Source: Tritrichomonas musculus
Taxonomy: Eukaryota > Parabasalia > Tritrichomonadida > Tritrichomonadidae
DNA: 64,000 nt
Reading direction: 5' to 3'
Assembly: GCA_039105265.1 (NCBI GenBank)
Contig: JAPFFF010000063.1
Location: 1-64,000 of the forward strand
Below the pieces are notes generated by a model that searched no databases, was not told the DNA's origin, and was given only the letters and a program-made list of their open reading frames with translations. The position numbers were made by a program, and so were the translations under genes. Positions 1-12,715 of the stretch are shown here, one piece after another. The number at the start of each line of letters is the position of its first letter. The first letter of the stretch is position 1.

Positions 1-195
1 ATTGAATTGCATTGGTTTTACATTTTCAACCACATCGCTTTTGTCACAAAAGATAACAAGCAAACAACGCTTTATCACCATTTTGAATCTCAACTTATAA
101 ATTACTATAAAGAATGCATAAATACAAATAAATAAAGAAAAAATAATTCACAATATTATAGTTACATTTTTGTTTACCCCCTCTCTCAATTTTGA

Positions 196-228
<33 letters not shown>

Positions 229-585
229 TAAATAACTCATACTTTTTTTTACCCTCTCAGCTTTTCAAACTGTTGGGAAACACGAAAGTCATAAGTACAT
301 GAAAAGTATGATTTAAGAAAACTGCTAAACATTCTTTTGTTAATGATAATAATTATGAGGTTTAATTATTGTAATGATGAGTGTAATTAGATTGAGAGAA
401 GCAGTGGCAGTTTATAAGGCAATGCAGTTGTGGTTGATTGTTCAAAGAAGTAGTAGTGTTATGACTCAATGCATAAGTAGTAGTTTATTACAAATAAATA
501 AACAAATATAAATAGATAGTAATGTTTTATAAATTAACAAAATAATATTTTAAAAATAAATATTGGTATAAATGAGGAAAATAAT

Positions 586-861
586 GTGCATGCATCCGAT
601 TAAACGAGGTGCATGCATCCGATTGAACGAGATGAATGAATCCGATTAAACGAGATGAATGAATCCGATTAAACAAGGTGCATGCATCCGATTAAACGAG
701 ATGAATGAATCCGATTGAACGAGGTGCATGCATCCGATTAAACGAGGTGCATGCATCCGATTAAACGAGATGAATGAATCCGATTGAACGAGATGAATGA
801 ATCCGATTGAACGAGGTGCATGCATCCGATTAAACGAGGCGCATGCATCCGATTAAACAAA
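586..861. repeat. 23-bp minisatellite, 12 copies (unit 1)
   Basis: There are twelve tandem 23-bp copies. Each copy starts with one of two 10-bp heads, GTGCATGCAT or ATGAATGAAT, followed by a constant CCGATTRAACGAG tail. The first head contains the 8-bp palindrome TGCATGCA. The order of heads (G,G,A,A,G,A,G,G,A,A,G,G-like) is the same in units 1-7. The array ends about 150 bp upstream of the gene, so it could act as a clustered protein-binding site. That role is inference. Confidence 0.95.
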
Positions 862-998
862 GTGTATGTATTTAGTTATTAATTTAGATAATGAATTTTT
901 TTTTGTTTAAATCTATATAAAACTGGATATTTTTTTTTTAAAACAAAGTTAAGTGATAATCTTATATTGAATTTTTATTTAACCCGTTTATGCTGACT

Positions 999-1005
999 TC
1001 ATTTA
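999..1005 (+). promoter_or_regulatory. Initiator-like element of the 145-aa gene
   Basis: The sequence TCATTTA lies 10 nt upstream of the ATG and fits the trichomonad initiator TCA+1Y(T/A). If the A at 1001 is +1, the leader is 11 nt, as is usual in trichomonads. The same motif precedes the ATG by the same distance in all eight gene-bearing units. A TATA-like stretch (CTATATAAAACTGG) lies about 80 nt further upstream, but trichomonad promoters rarely depend on TATA boxes. Confidence 0.6.
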
Positions 1006-1011
1006 TTTATA

Positions 1012-1449
1012 ATGCATCCCAAGAATAGCAAGTGGAAAGGAATAATGATTTCTGGAATTGATCCAAATTGTCCACCAATACTTTATCGACTCGACGAGAA
1101 AGAAAAGCATGTGCATAAATTCAAAAAGCAAAAACGTCGGAACATGAAAAAACTTGTTTTAGAATTGAAAAACTACAACCAACCACCACCACCACCACCG
1201 CCACCGCCACCACTACTGCTGCCACTACCACAAAACACTAATAATAACAACAACAACTACAATGAAAATTTCACCATAATCACCACTACAAACACCACCA
1301 ATGCTGCTGCTGCTACTACTACTAACAACAACACAGAGATGGAACAAGATCAATTGATTCTCCTTGATGATCACGATTGTAATTTCGCGAATATTGAACT
1401 GGACTCAGGTTCTGATTTCGGTCTTGATTTTTGGTGGGAATGGCCCTGA
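1012..1449 (+). CDS. 145-aa basic/low-complexity/acidic protein, array copy 1
   Basis: I do not recognise a family. Residues 1-52 are basic, with a lysine/arginine cluster (KFKKQKRRNMKK) that resembles a nuclear localisation signal. Next come a run of ten prolines (about 58-67), a Leu/Pro stretch, Asn-rich and Thr/Ala-rich tracts, and an acidic C-terminus ending in aromatics (LDFWWEWP). No signal peptide or membrane segment is visible. Basic N-terminus plus acidic-aromatic C-terminus resembles a small nuclear regulator with an activation-type tail; this is inference only. The start is supported by the initiator 10 nt upstream and by identical use in every unit. The stop is TGA. Confidence 0.75.
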   Translation: MHPKNSKWKGIMISGIDPNCPPILYRLDEKEKHVHKFKKQKRRNMKKLVLELKNYNQPPPPPPPPPPLLLPLPQNTNNNNNNYNENFTIITTTNTTNAAAATTTNNNTEMEQDQLILLDDHDCNFANIELDSGSDFGLDFWWEWP

Positions 1450-2073
1450 TCAAATAACTTTTTTCTAATATGAAAAACTTCAATGAGTAAAGCATAATTA
1501 AACCGAATTTTATATAACGCATTTCATCTGCTCGTATCATTATATTTATTGACTTTTATCAGATAACCTATTTTTGATGATCGTTGATAATCATACTTCG
1601 AAAACTTTCAAAATGTTTTTAATTTTATATATTTCTTTTATATAATAAACATAATGTTTAATTTGTTCTTTAATTTATATCTTATTATTTATTTTTATAA
1701 AGATAAAATTATTTCAAAACAAAACCTCCCTTTGAAATTTGTCATTTAACAAATCAATAAACAAATATAAATCATTCAAAAAGCTAATATAAAAAGTTAA
1801 ATGACCATTAAACGTATTATTATTTACCAATTCATATAAAAAGTGAAGTATTTGAAAAAAAAAATTTTTTTCTTGTCAATTGAATGCATTGGTTTTACAT
1901 TTTCAACCACATCGCTTTTGTCACAAAAGATAAACAAGCAAACAACGCTTTATCACCATTTTGAATCTCAACTTATAAATTACTATAAAGAATGCATAAA
2001 TACAAATAAATAAAGAAAAAATAATTCACAATATTATAGTTACATTTTTGTTTACCCCCTCTCTCAATTTTGA

Positions 2074-2106
<33 letters not shown>

Positions 2107-2463
2107 TAAATAACTCATACTTTTTTTTACCCTCTCAGCTTTTCAAACTGTTGGGAAACACGAAAGTCATAAGTACATGAAAAGTATGATTTAAGAAAAC
2201 TGCTAAACATTCTTTTGTTAATGATAATAATTATGAGGTTTAATTATTGTAATGATGAGTGTAATTAGATTGAGAGAAGCAGTGGCAGTTTATAAGGCAA
2301 TGCAGTTGTGGTTGATTGTTCAAAGAAGTAGTAGTGTTATGACTCAATGCATAAGTAGTAGTTTATTACAAATAAATAAACAAATATAAATAGATAGTAA
2401 TGTTTTATAAATTAACAAAATAATATTTTAAAAATAAATATTGGTATAAATGAGGAAAATAAT

Positions 2464-2739
2464 GTGCATGCATCCGATTAAACGAGGTGCATGCATCCGA
2501 TTGAACGAGATGAATGAATCCGATTAAACGAGATGAATGAATCCGATTAAACAAGGTGCATGCATCCGATTAAACGAGATGAATGAATCCGATTGAACGA
2601 GGTGCATGCATCCGATTAAACGAGGTGCATGCATCCGATTAAACGAGATGAATGAATCCGATTGAACGAGATGAATGAATCCGATTGAACGAGGTGCATG
2701 CATCCGATTAAACGAGGCGCATGCATCCGATTAAACAAA
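2464..2739. repeat. 23-bp minisatellite, 12 copies (unit 2)
   Basis: Copy number and order of the two head variants match unit 1. Confidence 0.95.
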
Positions 2740-2889
2740 GTGTATGTATTTAGTTATTAATTTAGATAATGAATTTTTTTTTGTTTAAATCTATATAAAA
2801 CTGGATATTTTTTTTTTAAAACAAAGTTAAGTGATAATCTTATATTGAATTTTTATTTAACCCGTTTATGCTGACTTCATTTATTTATA

Positions 2890-3327
2890 ATGCATCCCAA
2901 GAATAGCAAGTGGAAAGGAATAATGATTTCTGGAATTGATCCAAATTGTCCACCAATACTTTATCGACTCGACGAGAAAGAAAAGCATGTGCATAAATTC
3001 AAAAAGCAAAAACGTCGGAACATGAAAAAACTTGTTTTAGAATTGAAAAACTACAACCAACCACCACCACCACCACCGCCACCGCCACCACTACTGCTGC
3101 CACTACCACAAAACACTAATAATAACAACAACAACTACAATGAAAATTTCACCATAATCACCACTACAAACACCACCAATGCTGCTGCTGCTACTACTAC
3201 TAACAACAACACAGAGATGGAACAAGATCAATTGATTCTCCTTGATGATCACGATTGTAATTTCGCGAATATTGAACTGGACTCAGGTTCTGATTTCGGT
3301 CTTGATTTTTGGTGGGAATGGCCCTGA
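2890..3327 (+). CDS. 145-aa array protein, copy 2
   Basis: The protein is identical to copy 1 over all 145 residues, with the same TCATTTA element 10 nt upstream and the same TGA stop. Confidence 0.75.
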   Translation: MHPKNSKWKGIMISGIDPNCPPILYRLDEKEKHVHKFKKQKRRNMKKLVLELKNYNQPPPPPPPPPPLLLPLPQNTNNNNNNYNENFTIITTTNTTNAAAATTTNNNTEMEQDQLILLDDHDCNFANIELDSGSDFGLDFWWEWP

Positions 3328-3950
3328 TCAAATAACTTTTTTCTAATATGAAAAACTTCAATGAGTAAAGCATAATTAAACCGAATTTTATATAACGCAT
3401 TTCATCTGCTCGTATCATTATATTTATTGACTTTTATCAGATAACCTATTTTTGATGATCGTTGATAATCATACTTCGAAAACTTTCAAAATGTTTTTAA
3501 TTTTATATATTTCTTTTATATAATAAACATAATGTTTAATTTGTTCTTTAATTTATATCTTATTATTTATTTTTATAAAGATAAAATTATTTCAAAACAA
3601 AACCTCCCTTTGAAATTTGTCATTTAACAAATCAATAAACAAATATAAATCATTCAAAAAGCTAATATAAAAAGTTAAATGACCATTAAACGTATTATTA
3701 TTTACCAATTCATATAAAAAGTGAAGTATTTGAAAAAAAAATTTTTTTCTTGTCAATTGAATGCATTGGTTTTACATTTTCAACCACATCGCTTTTGTCA
3801 CAAAAGATAAACAAGCAAACAACGCTTTATCACCATTTTGAATCTCAACTTATAAATTACTATAAAGAATGCATAAATACAAATAAATAAAGAAAAAATA
3901 ATTCACAATATTATAGTTACATTTTTGTTTACCCCCTCTCTCAATTTTGA

Positions 3951-3983
<33 letters not shown>

Positions 3984-4340
3984 TAAATAACTCATACTTT
4001 TTTTTACCCTCTCAGCTTTTCAAACTGTTGGGAAACACGAAAGTCATAAGTACATGAAAAGTATGATTTAAGAAAACTGCTAAACATTCTTTTGTTAATG
4101 ATAATAATTATGAGGTTTAATTATTGTAATGATGAGTGTAATTAGATTGAGAGAAGCAGTGGCAGTTTATAAGGCAATGCAGTTGTGGTTGATTGTTCAA
4201 AGAAGTAGTAGTGTTATGACTCAATGCATAAGTAGTAGTTTATTACAAATAAATAAACAAATATAAATAGATAGTAATGTTTTATAAATTAACAAAATAA
4301 TATTTTAAAAATAAATATTGGTATAAATGAGGAAAATAAT

Positions 4341-4616
4341 GTGCATGCATCCGATTAAACGAGGTGCATGCATCCGATTGAACGAGATGAATGAATCCGA
4401 TTAAACGAGATGAATGAATCCGATTAAACAAGGTGCATGCATCCGATTAAACGAGATGAATGAATCCGATTGAACGAGGTGCATGCATCCGATTAAACGA
4501 GGTGCATGCATCCGATTAAACGAGATGAATGAATCCGATTGAACGAGATGAATGAATCCGATTGAACGAGGTGCATGCATCCGATTAAACGAGGCGCATG
4601 CATCCGATTAAACAAA
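4341..4616. repeat. 23-bp minisatellite, 12 copies (unit 3)
   Basis: Same copy number and variant order as unit 1. Confidence 0.95.
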
Positions 4617-4766
4617 GTGTATGTATTTAGTTATTAATTTAGATAATGAATTTTTTTTTGTTTAAATCTATATAAAACTGGATATTTTTTTTTTAAAACA
4701 AAGTTAAGTGATAATCTTATATTGAATTTTTATTTAACCCGTTTATGCTGACTTCATTTATTTATA

Positions 4767-5204
4767 ATGCATCCCAAGAATAGCAAGTGGAAAGGAATAA
4801 TGATTTCTGGAATTGATCCAAATTGTCCACCAATACTTTATCGACTCGACGAGAAAGAAAAGCATGTGCATAAATTCAAAAAGCAAAAACGTCGGAACAT
4901 GAAAAAACTTGTTTTAGAATTGAAAAACTACAACCAACCACCACCACCACCACCGCCACCGCCACCACTACTGCTGCCACTACCACAAAACACTAATAAT
5001 AACAACAACAACTACAATGAAAATTTCACCATAATCACCACTACAAACACCACCAATGCTGCTGCTGCTACTACTACTAACAACAACACAGAGATGGAAC
5101 AAGATCAATTGATTCTCCTTGATGATCACGATTGTAATTTCGCGAATATTGAACTGGACTCAGGTTCTGATTTCGGTCTTGATTTTTGGTGGGAATGGCC
5201 CTGA
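4767..5204 (+). CDS. 145-aa array protein, copy 3
   Basis: Identical in protein sequence to copy 1, with upstream initiator and minisatellite conserved. Confidence 0.75.
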   Translation: MHPKNSKWKGIMISGIDPNCPPILYRLDEKEKHVHKFKKQKRRNMKKLVLELKNYNQPPPPPPPPPPLLLPLPQNTNNNNNNYNENFTIITTTNTTNAAAATTTNNNTEMEQDQLILLDDHDCNFANIELDSGSDFGLDFWWEWP

Positions 5205-5828
5205 TCAAATAACTTTTTTCTAATATGAAAAACTTCAATGAGTAAAGCATAATTAAACCGAATTTTATATAACGCATTTCATCTGCTCGTATCATTATAT
5301 TTATTGACTTTTATCAGATAACCTATTTTTGATGATCGTTGATAATCATACTTCGAAAACTTTCAAAATGTTTTTAATTTTATATATTTCTTTTATATAA
5401 TAAACATAATGTTTAATTTGTTCTTTAATTTATATCTTATTATTTATTTTTATAAAGATAAAATTATTTCAAAACAAAACCTCCCTTTGAAATTTGTCAT
5501 TTAACAAATCAATAAACAAATATAAATCATTCAAAAAGCTAATATAAAAAGTTAAATGACCATTAAACGTATTATTATTTACCAATTCATATAAAAAGTG
5601 AAGTATTTGAAAAAAAAAATTTTTTTCTTGTCAATTGAATGCATTGGTTTTACATTTTCAACCACATCGCTTTTGTCACAAAAGATAAACAAGCAAACAA
5701 CGCTTTATCACCATTTTGAATCTCAACTTATAAATTACTATAAAGAATGCATAAATACAAATAAATAAAGAAAAAATAATTCACAATATTATAGTTACAT
5801 TTTTGTTTACCCCCTCTCTCAATTTTGA

Positions 5829-5861
<33 letters not shown>

Positions 5862-6218
5862 TAAATAACTCATACTTTTTTTTACCCTCTCAGCTTTTCA
5901 AACTGTTGGGAAACACGAAAGTCATAAGTACATGAAAAGTATGATTTAAGAAAACTGCTAAACATTCTTTTGTTAATGATAATAATTATGAGGTTTAATT
6001 ATTGTAATGATGAGTGTAATTAGATTGAGAGAAGCAGTGGCAGTTTATAAGGCAATGCAGTTGTGGTTGATTGTTCAAAGAAGTAGTAGTGTTATGACTC
6101 AATGCATAAGTAGTAGTTTATTACAAATAAATAAACAAATATAAATAGATAGTAATGTTTTATAAATTAACAAAATAATATTTTAAAAATAAATATTGGT
6201 ATAAATGAGGAAAATAAT

Positions 6219-6494
6219 GTGCATGCATCCGATTAAACGAGGTGCATGCATCCGATTGAACGAGATGAATGAATCCGATTAAACGAGATGAATGAATCCG
6301 ATTAAACAAGGTGCATGCATCCGATTAAACGAGATGAATGAATCCGATTGAACGAGGTGCATGCATCCGATTAAACGAGGTGCATGCATCCGATTAAACG
6401 AGATGAATGAATCCGATTGAACGAGATGAATGAATCCGATTGAACGAGGTGCATGCATCCGATTAAACGAGGCGCATGCATCCGATTAAACAAA
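6219..6494. repeat. 23-bp minisatellite, 12 copies (unit 4)
   Basis: Same copy number and variant order as unit 1. Confidence 0.95.
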
Positions 6495-6644
6495 GTGTAT
6501 GTATTTAGTTATTAATTTAGATAATGAATTTTTTTTTGTTTAAATCTATATAAAACTGGATATTTTTTTTTTAAAACAAAGTTAAGTGATAATCTTATAT
6601 TGAATTTTTATTTAACCCGTTTATGCTGACTTCATTTATTTATA

Positions 6645-7082
6645 ATGCATCCCAAGAATAGCAAGTGGAAAGGAATAATGATTTCTGGAATTGATCCAAA
6701 TTGTCCACCAATACTTTATCGACTCGACGAGAAAGAAAAGCATGTGCATAAATTCAAAAAGCAAAAACGTCGGAACATGAAAAAACTTGTTTTAGAATTG
6801 AAAAACTACAACCAACCACCACCACCACCACCGCCACCGCCACCACTACTGCTGCCACTACCACAAAACACTAATAATAACAACAACAACTACAATGAAA
6901 ATTTCACCATAATCACCACTACAAACACCACCAATGCTGCTGCTGCTACTACTACTAACAACAACACAGAGATGGAACAAGATCAATTGATTCTCCTTGA
7001 TGATCACGATTGTAATTTCGCGAATATTGAACTGGACTCAGGTTCTGATTTCGGTCTTGATTTTTGGTGGGAATGGCCCTGA
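6645..7082 (+). CDS. 145-aa array protein, copy 4
   Basis: Identical in protein sequence to copy 1. Confidence 0.75.
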   Translation: MHPKNSKWKGIMISGIDPNCPPILYRLDEKEKHVHKFKKQKRRNMKKLVLELKNYNQPPPPPPPPPPLLLPLPQNTNNNNNNYNENFTIITTTNTTNAAAATTTNNNTEMEQDQLILLDDHDCNFANIELDSGSDFGLDFWWEWP

Positions 7083-7705
7083 TCAAATAACTTTTTTCTA
7101 ATATGAAAAACTTCAATGAGTAAAGCATAATTAAACCGAATTTTATATAACGCATTTCATCTGCTCGTATCATTATATTTATTGACTTTTATCAGATAAC
7201 CTATTTTTGATGATCGTTGATAATCATACTTCGAAAACTTTCAAAATGTTTTTAATTTTATATATTTCTTTTATATAATAAACATAATGTTTAATTTGTT
7301 CTTTAATTTATATCTTATTATTTATTTTTATAAAGATAAAATTATTTCAAAACAAAACCTCCCTTTGAAATTTGTCATTTAACAAATCAATAAACAAATA
7401 TAAATCATTCAAAAAGCTAATATAAAAAGTTAAATGACCATTAAACGTATTATTATTTACCAATTCATATAAAAAGTGAAGTATTTGAAAAAAAAATTTT
7501 TTTCTTGTCAATTGAATGCATTGGTTTTACATTTTCAACCACATCGCTTTTGTCACAAAAGATAAACAAGCAAACAACGCTTTATCACCATTTTGAATCT
7601 CAACTTATAAATTACTATAAAGAATGCATAAATACAAATAAATAAAGAAAAAATAATTCACAATATTATAGTTACATTTTTGTTTACCCCCTCTCTCAAT
7701 TTTGA

Positions 7706-7738
<33 letters not shown>

Positions 7739-8095
7739 TAAATAACTCATACTTTTTTTTACCCTCTCAGCTTTTCAAACTGTTGGGAAACACGAAAGTC
7801 ATAAGTACATGAAAAGTATGATTTAAGAAAACTGCTAAACATTCTTTTGTTAATGATAATAATTATGAGGTTTAATTATTGTAATGATGAGTGTAATTAG
7901 ATTGAGAGAAGCAGTGGCAGTTTATAAGGCAATGCAGTTGTGGTTGATTGTTCAAAGAAGTAGTAGTGTTATGACTCAATGCATAAGTAGTAGTTTATTA
8001 CAAATAAATAAACAAATATAAATAGATAGTAATGTTTTATAAATTAACAAAATAATATTTTAAAAATAAATATTGGTATAAATGAGGAAAATAAT

Positions 8096-8371
8096 GTGCA
8101 TGCATCCGATTAAACGAGGTGCATGCATCCGATTGAACGAGATGAATGAATCCGATTAAACGAGATGAATGAATCCGATTAAACAAGGTGCATGCATCCG
8201 ATTAAACGAGATGAATGAATCCGATTGAACGAGGTGCATGCATCCGATTAAACGAGGTGCATGCATCCGATTAAACGAGATGAATGAATCCGATTGAACG
8301 AGATGAATGAATCCGATTGAACGAGGTGCATGCATCCGATTAAACGAGGCGCATGCATCCGATTAAACAAA
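8096..8371. repeat. 23-bp minisatellite, 12 copies (unit 5)
   Basis: Same copy number and variant order as unit 1. Confidence 0.95.
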
Positions 8372-8521
8372 GTGTATGTATTTAGTTATTAATTTAGATA
8401 ATGAATTTTTTTTTGTTTAAATCTATATAAAACTGGATATTTTTTTTTTAAAACAAAGTTAAGTGATAATCTTATATTGAATTTTTATTTAACCCGTTTA
8501 TGCTGACTTCATTTATTTATA

Positions 8522-8959
8522 ATGCATCCCAAGAATAGCAAGTGGAAAGGAATAATGATTTCTGGAATTGATCCAAATTGTCCACCAATACTTTATCGAC
8601 TCGACGAGAAAGAAAAGCATGTGCATAAATTCAAAAAGCAAAAACGTCGGAACATGAAAAAACTTGTTTTAGAATTGAAAAACTACAACCAACCACCACC
8701 ACCACCACCGCCACCGCCACCACTACTGCTGCCACTACCACAAAACACTAATAATAACAACAACAACTACAATGAAAATTTCACCATAATCACCACTACA
8801 AACACCACCAATGCTGCTGCTGCTACTACTACTAACAACAACACAGAGATGGAACAAGATCAATTGATTCTCCTTGATGATCACGATTGTAATTTCGCGA
8901 ATATTGAACTGGACTCAGGTTCTGATTTCGGTCTTGATTTTTGGTGGGAATGGCCCTGA
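8522..8959 (+). CDS. 145-aa array protein, copy 5
   Basis: Identical in protein sequence to copy 1. Confidence 0.75.
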   Translation: MHPKNSKWKGIMISGIDPNCPPILYRLDEKEKHVHKFKKQKRRNMKKLVLELKNYNQPPPPPPPPPPLLLPLPQNTNNNNNNYNENFTIITTTNTTNAAAATTTNNNTEMEQDQLILLDDHDCNFANIELDSGSDFGLDFWWEWP

Positions 8960-9583
8960 TCAAATAACTTTTTTCTAATATGAAAAACTTCAATGAGTAA
9001 AGCATAATTAAACCGAATTTTATATAACGCATTTCATCTGCTCGTATCATTATATTTATTGACTTTTATCAGATAACCTATTTTTGATGATCGTTGATAA
9101 TCATACTTCGAAAACTTTCAAAATGTTTTTAATTTTATATATTTCTTTTATATAATAAACATAATGTTTAATTTGTTCTTTAATTTATATCTTATTATTT
9201 ATTTTTATAAAGATAAAATTATTTCAAAACAAAACCTCCCTTTGAAATTTGTCATTTAACAAATCAATAAACAAATATAAATCATTCAAAAAGCTAATAT
9301 AAAAAGTTAAATGACCATTAAACGTATTATTATTTACCAATTCATATAAAAAGTGAAGTATTTGAAAAAAAAAATTTTTTTCTTGTCAATTGAATGCATT
9401 GGTTTTACATTTTCAACCACATCGCTTTTGTCACAAAAGATAAACAAGCAAACAACGCTTTATCACCATTTTGAATCTCAACTTATAAATTACTATAAAG
9501 AATGCATAAATACAAATAAATAAAGAAAAAATAATTCACAATATTATAGTTACATTTTTGTTTACCCCCTCTCTCAATTTTGA

Positions 9584-9622
<39 letters not shown>

Positions 9623-9973
9623 ACTCATACTTTTTTTTACCCTCTCAGCTTTTCAAACTGTTGGGAAACACGAAAGTCATAAGTACATGAAAAGTATGAT
9701 TTAAGAAAACTGCTAAACATTCTTTTGTTAATGATAATAATTATGAGGTTTAATTATTGTAATGATGAGTGTAATTAGATTGAGAGAAGCAGTGTCAGTT
9801 TATAAGGCAATGCAGTTGTGGTTGATTGTTCAAAGAAGTAGTAGTGTTATGACTCAATGCATAAGTAGTAGTTTATTACAAATAAATAAACAAATATAAA
9901 TAGATAGTAATGTTTTATAAATTAACAAAATAATATTTTAAAAATAAATATTGGTATAAATGAGGAAAATAAT

Positions 9974-10249
9974 GTGCATGCATCCGATTAAACGAGGTGC
10001 ATGCATCCGATTGAACGAGATGAATGAATCCGATTAAACGAGATGAATGAATCCGATTAAACAAGGTGCATGCATCCGATTAAACGAGATGAATGAATCC
10101 GATTGAACGAGGTGCATGCATCCGATTAAACGAGGTGCATGCATCCGATTAAACGAGATGAATGAATCCGATTGAACGAGATGAATGAATCCGATTGAAC
10201 GAGGTGCATGCATCCGATTAAACGAGGCGCATGCATCCGATTAAACAAA
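9974..10249. repeat. 23-bp minisatellite, 12 copies (unit 6)
   Basis: Same copy number and order as unit 1. The DNA before it has one marker (GTGTCAG in place of GTGGCAG, near 9793) shared with divergent units 8 and 9, which points to exchange between units. Confidence 0.95.
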
Positions 10250-10399
10250 GTGTATGTATTTAGTTATTAATTTAGATAATGAATTTTTTTTTGTTTAAAT
10301 CTATATAAAACTGGATATTTTTTTTTTAAAACAAAGTTAAGTGATAATCTTATATTGAATTTTTATTTAACCCGTTTATGCTGACTTCATTTATTTATA

Positions 10400-10837
10400 A
10401 TGCATCCCAAGAATAGCAAGTGGAAAGGAATAATGATTTCTGGAATTGATCCAAATTGTCCACCAATACTTTATCGACTCGACGAGAAAGAAAAGCATGT
10501 GCATAAATTCAAAAAGCAAAAACGTCGGAACATGAAAAAACTTGTTTTAGAATTGAAAAACTACAACCAACCACCACCACCACCACCGCCACCGCCACCA
10601 CTACTGCTGCCACTACCACAAAACACTAATAATAACAACAACAACTACAATGAAAATTTCACCATAATCACCACTACAAACACCACCAATGCTGCTGCTG
10701 CTACTACTACTAACAACAACACAGAGATGGAACAAGATCAATTGATTCTCCTTGATGATCACGATTGTAATTTCGCGAATATTGAACTGGACTCAGGTTC
10801 TGATTTCGGTCTTGATTTTTGGTGGGAATGGCCCTGA
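10400..10837 (+). CDS. 145-aa array protein, copy 6
   Basis: Identical in protein sequence to copy 1, although the unit's upstream part carries an edge-type marker. Confidence 0.75.
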   Translation: MHPKNSKWKGIMISGIDPNCPPILYRLDEKEKHVHKFKKQKRRNMKKLVLELKNYNQPPPPPPPPPPLLLPLPQNTNNNNNNYNENFTIITTTNTTNAAAATTTNNNTEMEQDQLILLDDHDCNFANIELDSGSDFGLDFWWEWP

Positions 10838-11461
10838 TCAAATAACTTTTTTCTAATATGAAAAACTTCAATGAGTAAAGCATAATTAAACCGAATTTTA
10901 TATAACGCATTTCATCTGCTCGTATCATTATATTTATTGACTTTTATCAGATAACCTATTTTTGATGATCGTTGATAATCATACTTCGAAAACTTTCAAA
11001 ATGTTTTTAATTTTATATATTTCTTTTATATAATAAACATAATGTTTAATTTGTTCTTTAATTTATATCTTATTATTTATTTTTATAAAGATAAAATTAT
11101 TTCAAAACAAAACCTCCCTTTGAAATTTGTCATTTAACAAATCAATAAACAAATATAAATCATTCAAAAAGCTAATATAAAAAGTTAAATGACCATTAAA
11201 CGTATTATTATTTACCAATTCATATAAAAAGTGAAGTATTTGAAAAAAAAAATTTTTTTCTTGTCAATTGAATGCATTGGTTTTACATTTTCAACCACAT
11301 CGCTTTTGTCACAAAAGATAAACAAGCAAACAACGCTTTATCACCATTTTGAATCTCAACTTATAAATTACTATAAAGAATGCATAAATACAAATAAATA
11401 AAGAAAAAATAATTCACAATATTATAGTTACATTTTTGTTTACCCCCTCTCTCAATTTTGA

Positions 11462-11494
<33 letters not shown>

Positions 11495-11851
11495 TAAATA
11501 ACTCATACTTTTTTTTACCCTCTCAGCTTTTCAAACTGTTGGGAAACACGAAAGTCATAAGTACATGAAAAGTATGATTTAAGAAAACTGCTAAACATTC
11601 TTTTGTTAATGATAATAATTATGAGGTTTAATTATTGTAATGATGAGTGTAATTAGATTGAGAGAAGCAGTGGCAGTTTATAAGGCAATGCAGTTGTGGT
11701 TGATTGTTCAAAGAAGTAGTAGTGTTATGACTCAATGCATAAGTAGTAGTTTATTACAAATAAATAAACAAATATAAATAGATAGTAATGTTTTATAAAT
11801 TAACAAAATAATATTTTAAAAATAAATATTGGTATAAATGAGGAAAATAAT

Positions 11852-12127
11852 GTGCATGCATCCGATTAAACGAGGTGCATGCATCCGATTGAACGAGATG
11901 AATGAATCCGATTAAACGAGATGAATGAATCCGATTAAACAAGGTGCATGCATCCGATTAAACGAGATGAATGAATCCGATTGAACGAGGTGCATGCATC
12001 CGATTAAACGAGGTGCATGCATCCGATTAAACGAGATGAATGAATCCGATTGAACGAGATGAATGAATCCGATTGAACGAGGTGCATGCATCCGATTAAA
12101 CGAGGCGCATGCATCCGATTAAACAAA
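11852..12127. repeat. 23-bp minisatellite, 12 copies (unit 7)
   Basis: Same copy number and variant order as unit 1. Confidence 0.95.
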
Positions 12128-12277
12128 GTGTATGTATTTAGTTATTAATTTAGATAATGAATTTTTTTTTGTTTAAATCTATATAAAACTGGATATTTTT
12201 TTTTTAAAACAAAGTTAAGTGATAATCTTATATTGAATTTTTATTTAACCCGTTTATGCTGACTTCATTTATTTATA

Positions 12278-12715
12278 ATGCATCCCAAGAATAGCAAGTG
12301 GAAAGGAATAATGATTTCTGGAATTGATCCAAATTGTCCACCAATACTTTATCGACTCGACGAGAAAGAAAAGCATGTGCATAAATTCAAAAAGCAAAAA
12401 CGTCGGAACATGAAAAAACTTGTTTTAGAATTGAAAAACTACAACCAACCACCACCACCACCACCGCCACCGCCACCACTACTGCTGCCACTACCACAAA
12501 ACACTAATAATAACAACAACAACTACAATGAAAATTTCACCATAATCACCACTACAAACACCACCAATGCTGCTGCTGCTACTACTACTAACAACAACAC
12601 AGAGATGGAACAAGATCAATTGATTCTCCTTGATGATCACGATTGTAATTTCGCGAATATTGAACTGGACTCAGGTTCTGATTTCGGTCTTGATTTTTGG
12701 TGGGAATGGCCCTGA
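12278..12715 (+). CDS. 145-aa array protein, copy 7
   Basis: Identical in protein sequence to copy 1. This is the last of the homogeneous copies. Confidence 0.75.
   Translation: MHPKNSKWKGIMISGIDPNCPPILYRLDEKEKHVHKFKKQKRRNMKKLVLELKNYNQPPPPPPPPPPLLLPLPQNTNNNNNNYNENFTIITTTNTTNAAAATTTNNNTEMEQDQLILLDDHDCNFANIELDSGSDFGLDFWWEWP

Noticed and set aside
586-861. CRISPR-like spaced repeats
   Set aside because: The 23-bp copies are directly adjacent with no unique spacers, and the genome is eukaryotic. It is a minisatellite.
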